Assembly: GCA_016285175.1 (NCBI GenBank)
Contig: JAEEQF010000005.1
Location: forward strand, 1 to 49,346
Origin: Bacteroidales bacterium
GTDB lineage: Bacteria; Bacteroidota; Bacteroidia; Bacteroidales; UBA932
Length of the DNA stretch: 49,346 bases
Reading direction: 5' to 3'
Shown: in pieces, positions 1-8,983 of the stretch
Layout of the letters: the number at the start of each line of letters is the position of its first letter
Position numbering within the stretch: the stretch's first letter is position 1
Notes under the pieces: model-generated
Told to the model about the DNA's origin: nothing
The model's input: only the letters and a program-made list of their open reading frames with translations
Databases searched by the model: none
Position numbers and translations under genes: made by a program

Positions 1-212
<212 letters not shown>

Positions 213-227
213 TCAATGCTAAGTGAC

Positions 228-3200
228 TTAATCCAAAGTGACCTTGAGGCCCAGGCCGCGGAGCTCGTGCAGGAGCACATTGAGGGACTCGGGAATACCC
301 GGAGTGGGCATCGGATCGCCCTTTACAATGGCTTCGTACGTCTTGGAACGGCCGTTCACGTCGTCGGACTTCACGGTGAGGATCTCCTGGAGGGCATTGG
401 CAGCGCCATAAGCCTCGAGGGCCCACACTTCCATTTCACCGAAACGCTGGCCACCGAACTGAGCCTTACCACCCAGAGGCTGCTGGGTAATGAGGGAGTA
501 AGGGCCGATGGAACGGGCATGCATCTTATCGTCGACCATGTGGCCGAGCTTGATCATGTAGATGACGCCGACAGTAGCAGGCTGGTCGAACCAGTCACCG
601 GTGCCACCGTCACGCAGACGGGTCTTACCGAAGCGGGGAACGCCGGCCTTGTCCGTATAGTCGCAAATCTCGTCGATGGAAGCACCGTCGAAGATAGGCG
701 TGGAGAACTTGAGGCCCAGTTCGCGGCCGGCCCAACCGAGCACGGTCTCGTAAATCTGACCCAGGTTCATACGGGAAGGCACACCCAGAGGGTTCAGCAC
801 GATATCCACGGGAGTACCGTCCTCAAGGAACGGCATGTCCTCCTGGCGGACGATCTTGGCCACGATACCCTTGTTACCGTGACGGCCGGCCATCTTATCA
901 CCCACGGTGATCTTGCGCTTCTTGGCAATGTACACCTTGGCGATCTGCATGACGCCGTTGGGCAGTTCGTCGCCCACCTTGATCTTGTCCAGTTCGCGCT
1001 TGGCGCGGGTCTCGGCCTCCTTGTGGGCGATGCAATAGCCGCCGATAAGGTCGCGGACCATCTGGGAAGTCTTGGCGTCGTTCACCCACTTGGCGGTGGA
1101 GATGTTCTGGTAATCGGCATCCTTGAGGGCCTGGAGGCTGAACTCCTTGCCCTTAGGGAAGATTTCCACGCCGTAGAGGTCGCTCACGCCGGCGCTCTTC
1201 TTGCCGCTCACCAGGCTCCAGAGCTTCTCGATGAAACCGGCACGCAGTTTCTCGGCCTGCTTCTGGAACTCTTCCTGCTTCATTTCGATGCGGGCTTTCT
1301 GGTCGCTCTTGGCGCCGCGCTTGCCGGTCTCCTTGGAAACCTTGGCATACAGGGCGGTCTTGATCACAGTACCGCTGAGGGAAGGATTGGCCTTCAGGGA
1401 GGCGTCCTTCACGTCGCCGGCCTTGTCACCGAAGATGGCCTTGAGGAGCTTCTCTTCCGGGGAAGGATCGCTCTCGCCCTTGGGGGTGATCTTGCCGATC
1501 ATGATGTCACCGGGCTCGATGTGGGCGCCGATGCGCACGATACCGTCCTTGTCCAGGTCCTTGGTGGCGTCCTCGCTCACGTTGGGGATATCGGAGGTGA
1601 GTTCCTCCATGCCGCGCTTGGTCTCGCGGACCTCCGTGAGGTATTCGTCCACATGGATGGAAGTGAGCACATCCCACTTCACCATTTCCTCGCTGAGGAC
1701 GATGGCGTCCTCATAGTTATAACCCTTCCAGGGCATGAAAGCCACCATGAGGTTGCGGCCCAGGGCCAGCTCCCCGTTCTGGGTGGCATAGCCCTCGGTG
1801 AGCACCTGTCCGCCCTTCACCTTGTCGCCCTTGCGGACCAGGGGTTTGAGCATGATGGTGGTACTCTGGTTGGTACGGCGATAGATAGGAAGCTTGTACA
1901 CAGTCTCTTCCGGCTGGAAGCTCACGAACTTCTCATCCTCCGTACGGGAGTATTTCACATGGATTTCGTTGGCGTCCACATAGGTGACCAGGCCCTCGCG
2001 CTCGGCGATGATCTGGGTGCGGGAGTCAATGCACACGCGCTCTTCCAGACCGGTACCCACGATGGGGCTCTCCGGGCTCAGGAGCGGCACGGCCTGACGC
2101 ATCATGTTGGCACCCATCAGGGCGCGGTGGGCATCGTCGTGCTCCAGGAACGGGATCAGGGAGGCAGCCACGGAAGCCATCTGGTTGGGGGCTACGTCCA
2201 TGTAGTTCACCTCTTCCTTGGTCACCAGCGGGAAATCGGCCTCCAGTCGGCACTGGATGCGTTCATCCAGCAGCTGTCCGTCGTCACTCATGCTCACGTT
2301 GGCCAGGGCCACATGCTGGGCTTCCTCTTCCTCGGCGCTCATGTACTTCCAACCGGTGTCGGAAAGGTCCACCTTGCCGGCGTTCACCTCACGGTACGGG
2401 GTCTCGATGAAGCCCAGGCCGTTGATGCGGGCATACACGCACAGGGAGCTGATAAGGCCGATGTTGGGGCCTTCCGGGCTCTCGATGGGGCACAGGCGGC
2501 CGTAGTGGGTGTAGTGCACGTCACGGACTTCGAAACCGGCGCGGTCGCGGGACAGACCGCCAGGGCCCAGGGCGGAGAGACGGCGCTTGTGCGTAATCTC
2601 TGCCAGCGGGTTGGTCTGGTCCATGAACTGGGACAGCTGGCTGGTGCCGAAGAAGGAGTTGATGACGGAAGACAGGGTCTTGGCGTTGATGAGGTCGATG
2701 GGATTGAACTGCTCGCTGTCGCGCACGTTCATCCGCTCACGGATGGTACGCGCCATGCGGCTCAGGCCCACGCTGAACTGATTGGCCAGCTGCTCGCCCA
2801 CGGTGCGGACACGACGGTTGCTCAGGTGGTCGATATCGTCCACCGTAGCGCGGGAATTGATGAGCTGGATCAGGTACTTGATAATCTCTACGATATCCGT
2901 GTTGGTAAGTACACGGACACCCGGATCGGTATCCAGGTTCAGTTTCTTGTTAAGCCGATAGCGGCCCACGCTGCCCAGGTCGTAGCGCTTCTCGCTGAAG
3001 AAAAGCTTGTCGATGACGTCACGGGCGGTAGCCTCATCCGGCGGTTCGGAATTGCGGAGCTGCTTGTAGATATAGTTCACAGCCTCGATTTCCGTATTGG
3101 TAGGGTCTTTCTGCAGGGTGTTGTAGATGATGGAGTTCTCTGCAGAGACAGCCTCGTCTTTCTGAAGCAGAATGGTCTTTACATCCGTATCGGCGATACG

Positions 3201-4046
3201 GGCGATGGTATCCTCGTTAAGGATTTCGCCGCGCTCCACGATGGCGATGGTACGCTCGATGGGGATCACCTCGCCGGTGTCCTCGTCCTCGAAGTCCTCG
3301 ATCCAGGTCTTCAGGACATTGGCGGCCAGCTTGCGGCCCTCGTTCTCCTGCAGCACCTTGGGATCCGACTCAACCTCATCGGCCAGGCCGAAGCGGTCCA
3401 GGATATCCTTGTCGGAGCTGTAGCCGATGGCTCTGAGGAGCGTGGTAACAGGCAGCTTCTTCTTACGGTCGATGTACGCGTACATCACGTTGTTGATGTC
3501 CGTCGCGAACTCGATCCAGGAACCCTTGAAGGGGATGATGCGGGCGCTGTAGAGCTTGGTGCCGTTGGCGTGCATGCTCTGGTCGAAGAACACGCCCGGG
3601 GAGCGGTGAAGCTGCGAAACGATAATTCTCTCGGAGCCGTTGATGATGAACGTTCCGGCCGGGGTCATGTAAGGGATGTTGCCCAGGTAAACGTCCTGCA
3701 CGCGGGTGTCAAAGTCCTCGTGCTCCGGGTCCGTGCATGAAAGGCGGAGTTTTGCCTTCAGAGGAACATTGTATGTAAGTCCTCTCTCAAGACACTCTTC
3801 GATTGAATACTGCGGCGGATCGATAAAATAATCGATGAAGGTGAGCTCATAGTTGTTGCGCGTGTCTTCAATCGGAAAAATTTCCTGGAACACCTGGAAG
3901 AGACCTTCGCTCCGACGGCTGTCCGGAGTGGTTTCCAGCTGGAAGAAATCCCGGAAGGACTTCAGCTGAACTTCCAGAAGGTCAGGATATTCCAGAATTT
4001 TGGATGTTGCAAAGTTTATTCTTTTTTTGCTAGTCTCAGTAGACAT
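228..4046 (-). CDS. rpoB: RNA polymerase beta subunit
   Basis: This encodes the 1272-residue beta subunit, the normal length for Bacteroidota. The N-terminus reads [20 protein letters not shown]. The rifampicin-binding region is intact and of the sensitive type ([20 protein letters not shown] followed by [20 protein letters not shown]). The C-terminal region holds [17 protein letters not shown], the [20 protein letters not shown] motif and the ending [11 protein letters not shown]. It is separated from rplL by 106 bases containing a strong hairpin (4088-4118), so its level may be set partly by read-through. Very long open frames on the opposite strand of this gene are shadows of its GC-rich codon use. 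Confidence 0.99.
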   Translation of the reverse strand: MSTETSKKRINFATSKILEYPDLLEVQLKSFRDFFQLETTPDSRRSEGLFQVFQEIFPIEDTRNNYELTFIDYFIDPPQYSIEECLERGLTYNVPLKAKLRLSCTDPEHEDFDTRVQDVYLGNIPYMTPAGTFIINGSERIIVSQLHRSPGVFFDQSMHANGTKLYSARIIPFKGSWIEFATDINNVMYAYIDRKKKLPVTTLLRAIGYSSDKDILDRFGLADEVESDPKVLQENEGRKLAANVLKTWIEDFEDEDTGEVIPIERTIAIVERGEILNEDTIARIADTDVKTILLQKDEAVSAENSIIYNTLQKDPTNTEIEAVNYIYKQLRNSEPPDEATARDVIDKLFFSEKRYDLGSVGRYRLNKKLNLDTDPGVRVLTNTDIVEIIKYLIQLINSRATVDDIDHLSNRRVRTVGEQLANQFSVGLSRMARTIRERMNVRDSEQFNPIDLINAKTLSSVINSFFGTSQLSQFMDQTNPLAEITHKRRLSALGPGGLSRDRAGFEVRDVHYTHYGRLCPIESPEGPNIGLISSLCVYARINGLGFIETPYREVNAGKVDLSDTGWKYMSAEEEEAQHVALANVSMSDDGQLLDERIQCRLEADFPLVTKEEVNYMDVAPNQMASVAASLIPFLEHDDAHRALMGANMMRQAVPLLSPESPIVGTGLEERVCIDSRTQIIAEREGLVTYVDANEIHVKYSRTEDEKFVSFQPEETVYKLPIYRRTNQSTTIMLKPLVRKGDKVKGGQVLTEGYATQNGELALGRNLMVAFMPWKGYNYEDAIVLSEEMVKWDVLTSIHVDEYLTEVRETKRGMEELTSDIPNVSEDATKDLDKDGIVRIGAHIEPGDIMIGKITPKGESDPSPEEKLLKAIFGDKAGDVKDASLKANPSLSGTVIKTALYAKVSKETGKRGAKSDQKARIEMKQEEFQKQAEKLRAGFIEKLWSLVSGKKSAGVSDLYGVEIFPKGKEFSLQALKDADYQNISTAKWVNDAKTSQMVRDLIGGYCIAHKEAETRAKRELDKIKVGDELPNGVMQIAKVYIAKKRKITVGDKMAGRHGNKGIVAKIVRQEDMPFLEDGTPVDIVLNPLGVPSRMNLGQIYETVLGWAGRELGLKFSTPIFDGASIDEICDYTDKAGVPRFGKTRLRDGGTGDWFDQPATVGVIYMIKLGHMVDDKMHARSIGPYSLITQQPLGGKAQFGGQRFGEMEVWALEAYGAANALQEILTVKSDDVNGRSKTYEAIVKGDPMPTPGIPESLNVLLHELRGLGLKVTLD

Positions 4047-4087
4047 GTTCTGCCTTCGTTATGGGGAAAAAAATAAAGACGGAAAAA

Positions 4088-4118
4088 AGGTTTAGAGCCT
4101 ACTAAGGGCTCTAAACCT
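4088..4118 (-). terminator. Hairpin with U-run between rplL and rpoB (attenuator-like)
   Basis: A perfect 12-bp inverted repeat (AGGTTTAGAGCC at 4088-4099 against GGCTCTAAACCT at 4107-4118) encloses a 7-base loop. Read on the minus strand the stem is followed at once by TTTTTTCC, the form of an intrinsic terminator. It lies inside the rplKAJL-rpoBC cluster, so it is best read as a partial terminator or processing site that lowers rpoBC relative to the ribosomal genes; an attenuator at this place is known in Escherichia coli. The function here is inferred. Confidence 0.75.
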
Positions 4119-4152
4119 GTGTGGGGTCTCCCATCTAGGGAGCGGGAAGGAC

Positions 4153-4530
4153 TTACTTGAGTTCGACCTCGGCACCGGCTTCCTCGAGGGCAGCCTTCAG
4201 GGCCTCAGCCTCAGCCTTGGAAACCTTCTCCTTGACGGCCACGGGAGCCTTGTCAACGAGTTCCTTGGCCTCTTTCAGACCCAGACCGGCATTCTCCTTA
4301 ACGGCCTTGATGACCTGGAGCTTAGCCTGACCGGCGCTCACGAGCATCACATCGAATTCAGTCTGCTCGGCGGGACCGGCTGCCTCGGCGGCGGCGGCGG
4401 GAGCGGCAACTGCAACGGCTGCAGCAGCGGGCTCAATACCATATTCTTCCTTCAGGATCTTAGCGAGTTCCTGGACATCTTTGACGGTGAGGTTCACAAG
4501 TTCCTCTGCGAGTTTTTTAACGTCTGCCAT
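4153..4530 (-). CDS. rplL: Ribosomal protein L7/L12
   Basis: This 125-residue acidic protein forms the ribosomal stalk that recruits translation factors. The N-terminal dimerisation domain ([20 protein letters not shown]) is followed by an Ala-rich hinge (about residues 35-55) and the conserved C-terminal domain with the [18 protein letters not shown] and [15 protein letters not shown] segments. Length and domain order are typical. It lies 27 bases after rplJ on the same strand. The start is fixed by the family N-terminus. As in most Bacteroidota, the upstream A/T-rich stretch (TAAATATTTAAAATTG on the plus strand) has no Shine-Dalgarno sequence. Confidence 0.98.
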   Translation of the reverse strand: MADVKKLAEELVNLTVKDVQELAKILKEEYGIEPAAAAVAVAAPAAAAEAAGPAEQTEFDVMLVSAGQAKLQVIKAVKENAGLGLKEAKELVDKAPVAVKEKVSKAEAEALKAALEEAGAEVELK

Positions 4531-4557
4531 AATTGTAAATATTTAAAATTGTTATTA

Positions 4558-5088
4558 TTAGTTTTTCTTTTCTTCCATGGTCTTGAGGACTCCGGCGATG
4601 GTCTGGCCGCCTGCGTTCTGCAGGGCGGAGATGACGTTCTGCAGCGGGCTCTGGAGCATTCCGATGATCTGCCCGATGAGTTCCTCGCGAGACTTGATAT
4701 TGATGAGGGCTTCCAGTTTGTCGGCACCCACGAAAGCGCACTCCTGCACATAGGCAGCCTTGAGAGCGGGCTTTTCATTACCGGCCTTGTTGTACTTCTT
4801 GATGAGCTTGGCGGGAACGGCCGGAGCTTCACAGTACATGAGGGCGGTGTTGCCTTCCAAGGCGGGGACAAGGGCTTCCATCTCTTCGTTCTGGGCGTCC
4901 TTGATCACCTTGTGGAGAAGGGTGTTCTTGACAACGGTGAGCTTGATCTCCTCGTTGAAGCAATCGCGACGGAGGGTGGCAGTCTGTTCTGCGTTGAGGC
5001 CCTCGATGTTCACGATGTAGAAGTTGGGGTACTGAGCCATGTTGGCCTTGATGGCCTCGATAACCTGTGCTTTCAGTTCTTTTTTCAT
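4558..5088 (-). CDS. rplJ: Ribosomal protein L10
   Basis: This 176-residue protein anchors the L7/L12 stalk to 23S rRNA. The sequence starts MKKELKAQVIEAIKANMAQY and carries the L10 core (RRDCFNEEIKLTVVKNTLLHK, EALVPALEGNTALMYCE) and a C-terminal helix ending GVLKTMEEKKN that binds L12 dimers. It sits 19 bases after rplA, so the long L10-L12 autoregulatory leader found between rplA and rplJ in Escherichia coli is not present in that place here. Confidence 0.97.
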   Translation of the reverse strand: MKKELKAQVIEAIKANMAQYPNFYIVNIEGLNAEQTATLRRDCFNEEIKLTVVKNTLLHKVIKDAQNEEMEALVPALEGNTALMYCEAPAVPAKLIKKYNKAGNEKPALKAAYVQECAFVGADKLEALINIKSREELIGQIIGMLQSPLQNVISALQNAGGQTIAGVLKTMEEKKN

Positions 5089-5107
5089 ATCTCTTTCCTC
5101 CTACAGA

Positions 5108-5806
5108 TTATTCAGCGGTAAAGCCTTTGGTGTCCACCTTCACGGCGGGGCTCATGGTGGTGCACAGGGTGCAGCCCTTGAAATAAGTACCCTTCAGGGT
5201 CTGGGGCTTGAGCTTCAGGACGGCGGAGACGAAAGCACGGGCGTTCTCTTCAATCTGCTGGGCAGAGAAGGAGGCCTTGCCGATAGCGGCATGGATAATG
5301 CCGGTCTTGTCCACCTTGAAGTCAATCTTACCACCCTTCACATCCTTGACGGCGGCGCCGATTTCCATGGTCACGGTGCCGGTCTTGGGGTTAGGCATAA
5401 GGCCGCGGGGGCCCAGGATACGGCCGATCTGGCCGACCTTTGCCATCACGGAAGGGGTGCAGATGATAACATCCACGTCGGTCCAACCGTCTTTGATCTT
5501 CTGGATATAGTCGTCCAGACCCACATAGTCGGCGCCGGCTTCCTTGGCCTCGTTCTCCTTGTCGGGGGTGCAGAGCACCAGCACGCGGGTAACCTTACCG
5601 GTACCGTTGGGGAGGGTGACAACGCCACGGATCATCTGGTTGGCCTTACGGGGATCCACGCCCAGGTTGGTGGTGATTTCCACGGAGGCGTCGAACTTGG
5701 TATAGGTAATCTCCTTCAGAATTGCGCAAGCATCGGTGATGGAGTAAACCTGCGTCTTGTCATACTTGGCAAGGACGTCTTTCTGGTTTTTGGTCAGTTT
5801 GCTCAT
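5108..5806 (-). CDS. rplA: Ribosomal protein L1
   Basis: This 232-residue protein forms the L1 stalk of the large ribosomal subunit, which moves deacylated tRNA at the E site. The family motifs are present: the N-terminal [20 protein letters not shown], the central [22 protein letters not shown] segment (seen here as [20 protein letters not shown]) and the C-terminal [20 protein letters not shown]. Length is normal. It follows rplK by 12 bases and precedes rplJ by 19 bases, so the four ribosomal genes form one tight unit. Confidence 0.98.
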   Translation of the reverse strand: MSKLTKNQKDVLAKYDKTQVYSITDACAILKEITYTKFDASVEITTNLGVDPRKANQMIRGVVTLPNGTGKVTRVLVLCTPDKENEAKEAGADYVGLDDYIQKIKDGWTDVDVIICTPSVMAKVGQIGRILGPRGLMPNPKTGTVTMEIGAAVKDVKGGKIDFKVDKTGIIHAAIGKASFSAQQIEENARAFVSAVLKLKPQTLKGTYFKGCTLCTTMSPAVKVDTKGFTAE

Positions 5807-5818
5807 AGTGCTTACGTA

Positions 5819-6262
5819 TTAGAGGTTCTCGGGAAATTCGCCTTCCACCTTGATACCCATGGAACGGGCGGTGCCGGCCACCATCTTCATGGCGCTGGCC
5901 AGGGTGAATGCATTGAGGTCCGGCATCTTGGACTGGGCAATCTGCTTCACCTGGTCCCAGGTGACAGTTGCAACTTTCTTACGGTTAGGCTCACCGGAAG
6001 CCTTGCTGATCTTGGCGGCTTCCTTGAGGGATACGGCCACGGGGGGCTGCTTGACCTCGAACGAGAAGGACTTGTCGTTGAACACGGTGATGACCACAGG
6101 GAGGACCTTACCGGCCTGATCCTGGGTACGGGCGTTGAACTGCTTGCAGAAGTCCATGATGTTGAGGCCCTTGGAACCAAGTGCAGGTCCTACCGGGGGC
6201 GCAGGATTCGCTGCTCCGCCTTTGATCTGGAGCTTGATGAATCCGGTAACTTCTTTTGCCAT
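5819..6262 (-). CDS. rplK: Ribosomal protein L11
   Basis: This 147-residue protein binds the GTPase-associated centre of 23S rRNA. It begins [20 protein letters not shown] and has the proline-rich signature [20 protein letters not shown], followed by the C-terminal RNA-binding domain ending in [14 protein letters not shown]. Length and motifs are normal for the family. It lies 8 bases downstream of nusG on the same strand. Confidence 0.98.
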   Translation of the reverse strand: MAKEVTGFIKLQIKGGAANPAPPVGPALGSKGLNIMDFCKQFNARTQDQAGKVLPVVITVFNDKSFSFEVKQPPVAVSLKEAAKISKASGEPNRKKVATVTWDQVKQIAQSKMPDLNAFTLASAMKMVAGTARSMGIKVEGEFPENL

Positions 6263-6270
6263 GATTTATA

Positions 6271-6834
6271 CTACTCTTTAGTTACTTGTGTAAAGCTGAG
6301 TTCCAGAAGAGTCTTTCTTCCGAAGATCACAACCACTACCTTGAGCTTGCTACGCTCCTGGAGAATGTCTTCTACGGTGCCACTGAAACCGCTGAACGGA
6401 CCGTCCGTGATGCGGACGCTCTCTCCCACGGTGAAATTCACCTCCGTTTCGGCTGCGTTGACAGCGTTCTCGTCCTGGACTCCCAGGATGCGCTGGGCCT
6501 CCTCGTCGCGGATGGGAACGGGGACACGTTCGGTGGGGCCGTTGCCGGTCTTTTCCGTAAGGAAACCGGACATGCCGGGGATGCCGTTGCGAATCACATA
6601 CTCAAGGTCCGGATTAAGTTCGGCATGGATGAGGACATAGCCGGGGAAGAGGAGTCTTTCCACCTCTTTCCGCTTGCCGTTCTTCGTGACGATTTCCTTC
6701 TTGACAGGCACAAGGACCTGATCCACAATTGCTTGCAGATCGGCGTGTCTCTCTATTTCCTTGACCAGGTATTCGGCGGCTTTCTTTTCCTTGGTTCCCG
6801 CGGTACGGAGTACGTACCATTTCTTGTCAGCCAT
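6271..6834 (-). CDS. nusG: Transcription termination/antitermination factor NusG
   Basis: This 187-residue protein binds RNA polymerase and links it to the leading ribosome or Rho. The N-terminal NGN domain starts MADKKWYVLRTAGTKEKKAA and includes LLFPGYVLIHAELNPDLEYV and the NGIPGMSGFLTEKTG region; the C-terminal KOW domain (about residues 130-187) has GESVRITDGPFSGFSGTVED. No extra domain is inserted. It lies between secE (16 bases upstream) and rplK. Confidence 0.98.
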   Translation of the reverse strand: MADKKWYVLRTAGTKEKKAAEYLVKEIERHADLQAIVDQVLVPVKKEIVTKNGKRKEVERLLFPGYVLIHAELNPDLEYVIRNGIPGMSGFLTEKTGNGPTERVPVPIRDEEAQRILGVQDENAVNAAETEVNFTVGESVRITDGPFSGFSGTVEDILQERSKLKVVVVIFGRKTLLELSFTQVTKE

Positions 6835-6850
6835 AAGGTTTTTTAATCAG

Positions 6851-7039
6851 TTACAGTGCGTAAATAAACTCCATCAGGTGCTGGAAAGCAAAGTCAATCA
6901 GGAAAATAACCACGGCGAGGATAATGGTGGCAACCAGCACGAGCAGTGCAGAGTCCTGCAGCTTCTGCCAGGTGGGCCATGTTACCTTCTTCGCGAGTTC
7001 CTGATAGGACTCCTTCAGATAGTTAATGAACTTTCTCAT
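6851..7039 (-). CDS. secE: Preprotein translocase subunit SecE
   Basis: This 62-residue protein is the short, single-span form of SecE, an essential part of the SecYEG channel. The N-terminal amphipathic segment MRKFINYLKESYQELAKKVT with WPTWQKLQDSALLVLV is the SecE signature, and one membrane helix follows (about residues 33-55). It is the first protein gene after tRNA-Trp and runs into nusG, the order seen in most bacteria. Confidence 0.96.
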   Translation of the reverse strand: MRKFINYLKESYQELAKKVTWPTWQKLQDSALLVLVATIILAVVIFLIDFAFQHLMEFIYAL

Positions 7040-7126
7040 CTTTGCTTACAATGGACCGGGGGAAAATTGGAAGCGGGAATCCTCCAGTCTTACGTTAAAC
7101 ATTTACCAAATCGTAACCTTTGATAT

Positions 7127-7200
7127 TGGCAGGGGAAGCAGGATTCGAACCCACATCGACGGTTTTGGAGACCGCTGAACTACCCTTGTTCTATTCCCCT
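7127..7200 (-). tRNA. tRNA-Trp (CCA)
   Basis: The reverse complement folds as a tRNA: acceptor arm AGGGGAA pairing with TTCCCCT, D-arm GAAC/GTTC, anticodon loop CTCCAAA with anticodon CCA, and a T-loop TTCGAAT. The 3' end reads G followed by an encoded CCA (complement of 7127-7129). It stands between tuf and secE, its usual place in Bacteroidota. The four tRNAs upstream of tuf do not encode CCA. Confidence 0.97.
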
Positions 7201-7205
7201 GTGGG

Positions 7206-7235
7206 AAGTGAGAGCCCACGTCTGGGCTCTCACTT
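7206..7235 (-). terminator. Perfect 13-bp hairpin between tuf and tRNA-Trp
   Basis: AAGTGAGAGCCCA (7206-7218) and TGGGCTCTCACTT (7223-7235) are perfect complements around a 4-base loop. It lies directly downstream of tuf. On the minus strand the stem is not followed by a T-run (it continues into CCCAC), so it may be a processing hairpin or a weak terminator rather than a full stop of transcription. Confidence 0.6.
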
Positions 7236-7253
7236 TTGTAATGGCATCGGGAA

Positions 7254-8447
7254 TTACTCGATCACCTTGATCACCTGACCGGCGCCCACGGTACGGCCAC
7301 CTTCGCGGATAGCGAACTGCAGGCCTTCGTTCATAGCAACCGGAGTGATGAGCTTCACGGTGATTTCCACGTTATCGCCAGGCATCACCATCTCTACGCC
7401 GTCCGGGAGCATGATCTCACCGGTAACGTCAAGAGTACGGATGAAGAACTGAGGACGATAGTGATTGTGGAACGGAGTGTGACGACCACCTTCTTCCTTC
7501 TTCAGCACATAGATCTGAGCCTTGAACTCGGTGTGCGGAGTGATGGACTTGGGCTTGGCAACGACTTCGCCGCGCTTTACATCCTTCTTATCCACACCAC
7601 GGAGGAGCAGACCTACATTGTCACCGGCCTCACCCTGAGGGAGGAGCTTGCGGAACATTTCCACACCGGTAACAACGGTGTTGCGGGGTTCATCGCCGAA
7701 GCCGACGAGTTCCACCGGGTCGTTCACGTGGATGGTACCGGACTCGATACGGCCAGTAACCACAGTACCACGGCCAGTGATGGAGAAGATGTCCTCGATA
7801 GGCATCAGGAAGTCCTTGTCAACCAGACGCTCCGGAAGCGGGATGTACTCATCCACAGCGTTCATGAGATCCATGACCTTGTCTTCCCACTGCTTTTCAC
7901 CGTTCAGAGCACCAAGTGCAGAACCACGGATGATGGGGCAATCCTCATCGAACTTGTAGAAAGCGAGGAGGTCGCGGATTTCCATCTCAACGAGGTCGAG
8001 CATTTCCTCATCGTCCACAAGATCCACCTTGTTCATGAAAACGAGGATCTTCGGCACGTTAACCTGACGGGCGAGCAGGATGTGCTCACGGGTCTGGGGC
8101 ATAGGACCGTCAGTGGAAGCGACAACAAGGATAGCACCGTCCATCTGGGCAGCACCGGTAACCATGTTCTTCACATAGTCGGCGTGACCAGGGCAGTCCA
8201 CGTGAGCATAGTGACGAGCTTCAGTCTCGTACTCCACGTGAGCGGTGTTGATGGTGATACCACGCTCTTTCTCTTCCGGGGCATTGTCGATCTGGTCGAA
8301 GGACTTCACCTTGTCGGCGTTGCCGGAAACACGCTCTGCCAGCACCTTGGTAATGGCGGCGGTGAGGGTGGTCTTACCGTGGTCAACATGGCCGATAGTA
8401 CCGATGTTGACATGCGGTTTGGTTCTCTGGAATGTTTCTTTTGCCAT
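7254..8447 (-). CDS. tuf: Elongation factor Tu
   Basis: This 397-residue GTPase delivers aminoacyl-tRNA to the ribosome. The P-loop [14 protein letters not shown], switch [14 protein letters not shown] and [11 protein letters not shown] guanine-binding motif are intact, and domains II and III follow ([39 protein letters not shown]). It sits between tRNA-Thr(GGT) and tRNA-Trp, so it is likely processed from a tRNA-tuf-tRNA transcript started by the promoter at 8937-8967. Confidence 0.99.
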   Translation of the reverse strand: MAKETFQRTKPHVNIGTIGHVDHGKTTLTAAITKVLAERVSGNADKVKSFDQIDNAPEEKERGITINTAHVEYETEARHYAHVDCPGHADYVKNMVTGAAQMDGAILVVASTDGPMPQTREHILLARQVNVPKILVFMNKVDLVDDEEMLDLVEMEIRDLLAFYKFDEDCPIIRGSALGALNGEKQWEDKVMDLMNAVDEYIPLPERLVDKDFLMPIEDIFSITGRGTVVTGRIESGTIHVNDPVELVGFGDEPRNTVVTGVEMFRKLLPQGEAGDNVGLLLRGVDKKDVKRGEVVAKPKSITPHTEFKAQIYVLKKEEGGRHTPFHNHYRPQFFIRTLDVTGEIMLPDGVEMVMPGDNVEITVKLITPVAMNEGLQFAIREGGRTVGAGQVIKVIE

Positions 8448-8505
8448 AATTTTATTTATTGTTTAAACAATTGTTGTCAACCAAAGGGCCGTAGCCCAAA
8501 AAAAG

Positions 8506-8577
<72 letters not shown>

Positions 8578-8593
8578 TTACAGTATGTCTGGG

Positions 8594-8666
8594 AGCGGAA
8601 AACGAGGTTCGAACTCGCGACCCTCAGCTTGGAAGGCTGATGCTCTACCAACTGAGCTACTTCCGC
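8594..8666 (-). tRNA. tRNA-Gly (TCC)
   Basis: The reverse complement starts GCGGAAGTAGCTCAG, with anticodon loop CTTCCAA (anticodon TCC) and T-loop TTCGAAC. The 3' end is not CCA. The first 13 bases of the tRNA are part of an 18-bp perfect inverted repeat with the 5' leader (8654-8695), described separately. Confidence 0.97.
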
Positions 8667-8695
8667 TTTTTTCCGCGAAAAAGCGGAAGTAGCTC
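8654..8695. repeat. 18-bp perfect inverted repeat covering the 5' end of tRNA-Gly
   Basis: GAGCTACTTCCGCTTTTT (8654-8671) is exactly complementary to 8678-8695, with a 6-base loop. The left arm contains the first 13 bases of tRNA-Gly, so the precursor leader is antisense to the acceptor and early D-arm of the mature tRNA. It lies between tRNA-Tyr and tRNA-Gly in one presumed transcript. Confidence 0.9.
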
Positions 8696-8714
8696 CGCCA
8701 GTTTCACAGATGAG

Positions 8715-8794
8715 TGGGAGGAGGTGGACTCGAACCACCGAACCCGAAGGAGCGGATTTACAGTCCGCCGCAATTGCCGCTATGCGATCCTCCC
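8715..8794 (-). tRNA. tRNA-Tyr (GTA)
   Basis: The reverse complement starts GGGAGGATCGCATAGCGG and contains anticodon loop CTGTAAA (anticodon GTA), a long class II variable arm (CTCCTTCGGGTTCGG region) and T-loop TTCGAGT. CCA is not encoded. Its acceptor is GGGAGGA/TCCTCCC. Confidence 0.97.
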
Positions 8795-8827
8795 AAGTTA
8801 GCTTTCCAGTATTTCAAAGCTCCTTTG

Positions 8828-8901
8828 AGCCGATAGAGGGATTCGAACCCACGACCCCGAGATTACAAATCACGTGCTCTGGCCAACTGAGCTATATCGG
8901 C
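8828..8901 (-). tRNA. tRNA-Thr (TGT)
   Basis: The reverse complement starts GCCGATATAGCTCAG with acceptor GCCGATA/TATCGGC, anticodon loop TTTGTAA (anticodon TGT) and T-loop TTCGAAT. CCA is not encoded. It is the first gene after the promoter at 8937-8967. Confidence 0.97.
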
Positions 8902-8936
8902 AGCTCATTTGAATCCTTCAATCGCTGAAAGGACTG

Positions 8937-8967
8937 CAAAGGTAGAAAGTTTTTCTGAATCCACAAA
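8937..8967 (-). promoter_or_regulatory. Bacteroidota-type promoter of the tRNA-tuf cluster
   Basis: On the minus strand TTTG (complement of 8964-8967) is followed after 19 bases by TACCTTTG (complement of 8937-8944), matching the TTTG/TAnnTTTG consensus of the Bacteroides primary sigma factor. The expected start of transcription is near 8930, about 30 bases before tRNA-Thr(TGT). Confidence 0.8.
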
Positions 8968-8983
8968 ATATTTTTGGGATTTT

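Noticed and set aside
2550..2700. Rifampicin-resistance substitution in rpoB
   Set aside because: The region reads as the sensitive type at all the positions I could inspect.
216..3740. A 1174-codon open frame on the plus strand
   Set aside because: It is the mirror of rpoB; GC-rich third positions leave the antisense frame open. It has no family features, and rpoB is certain.
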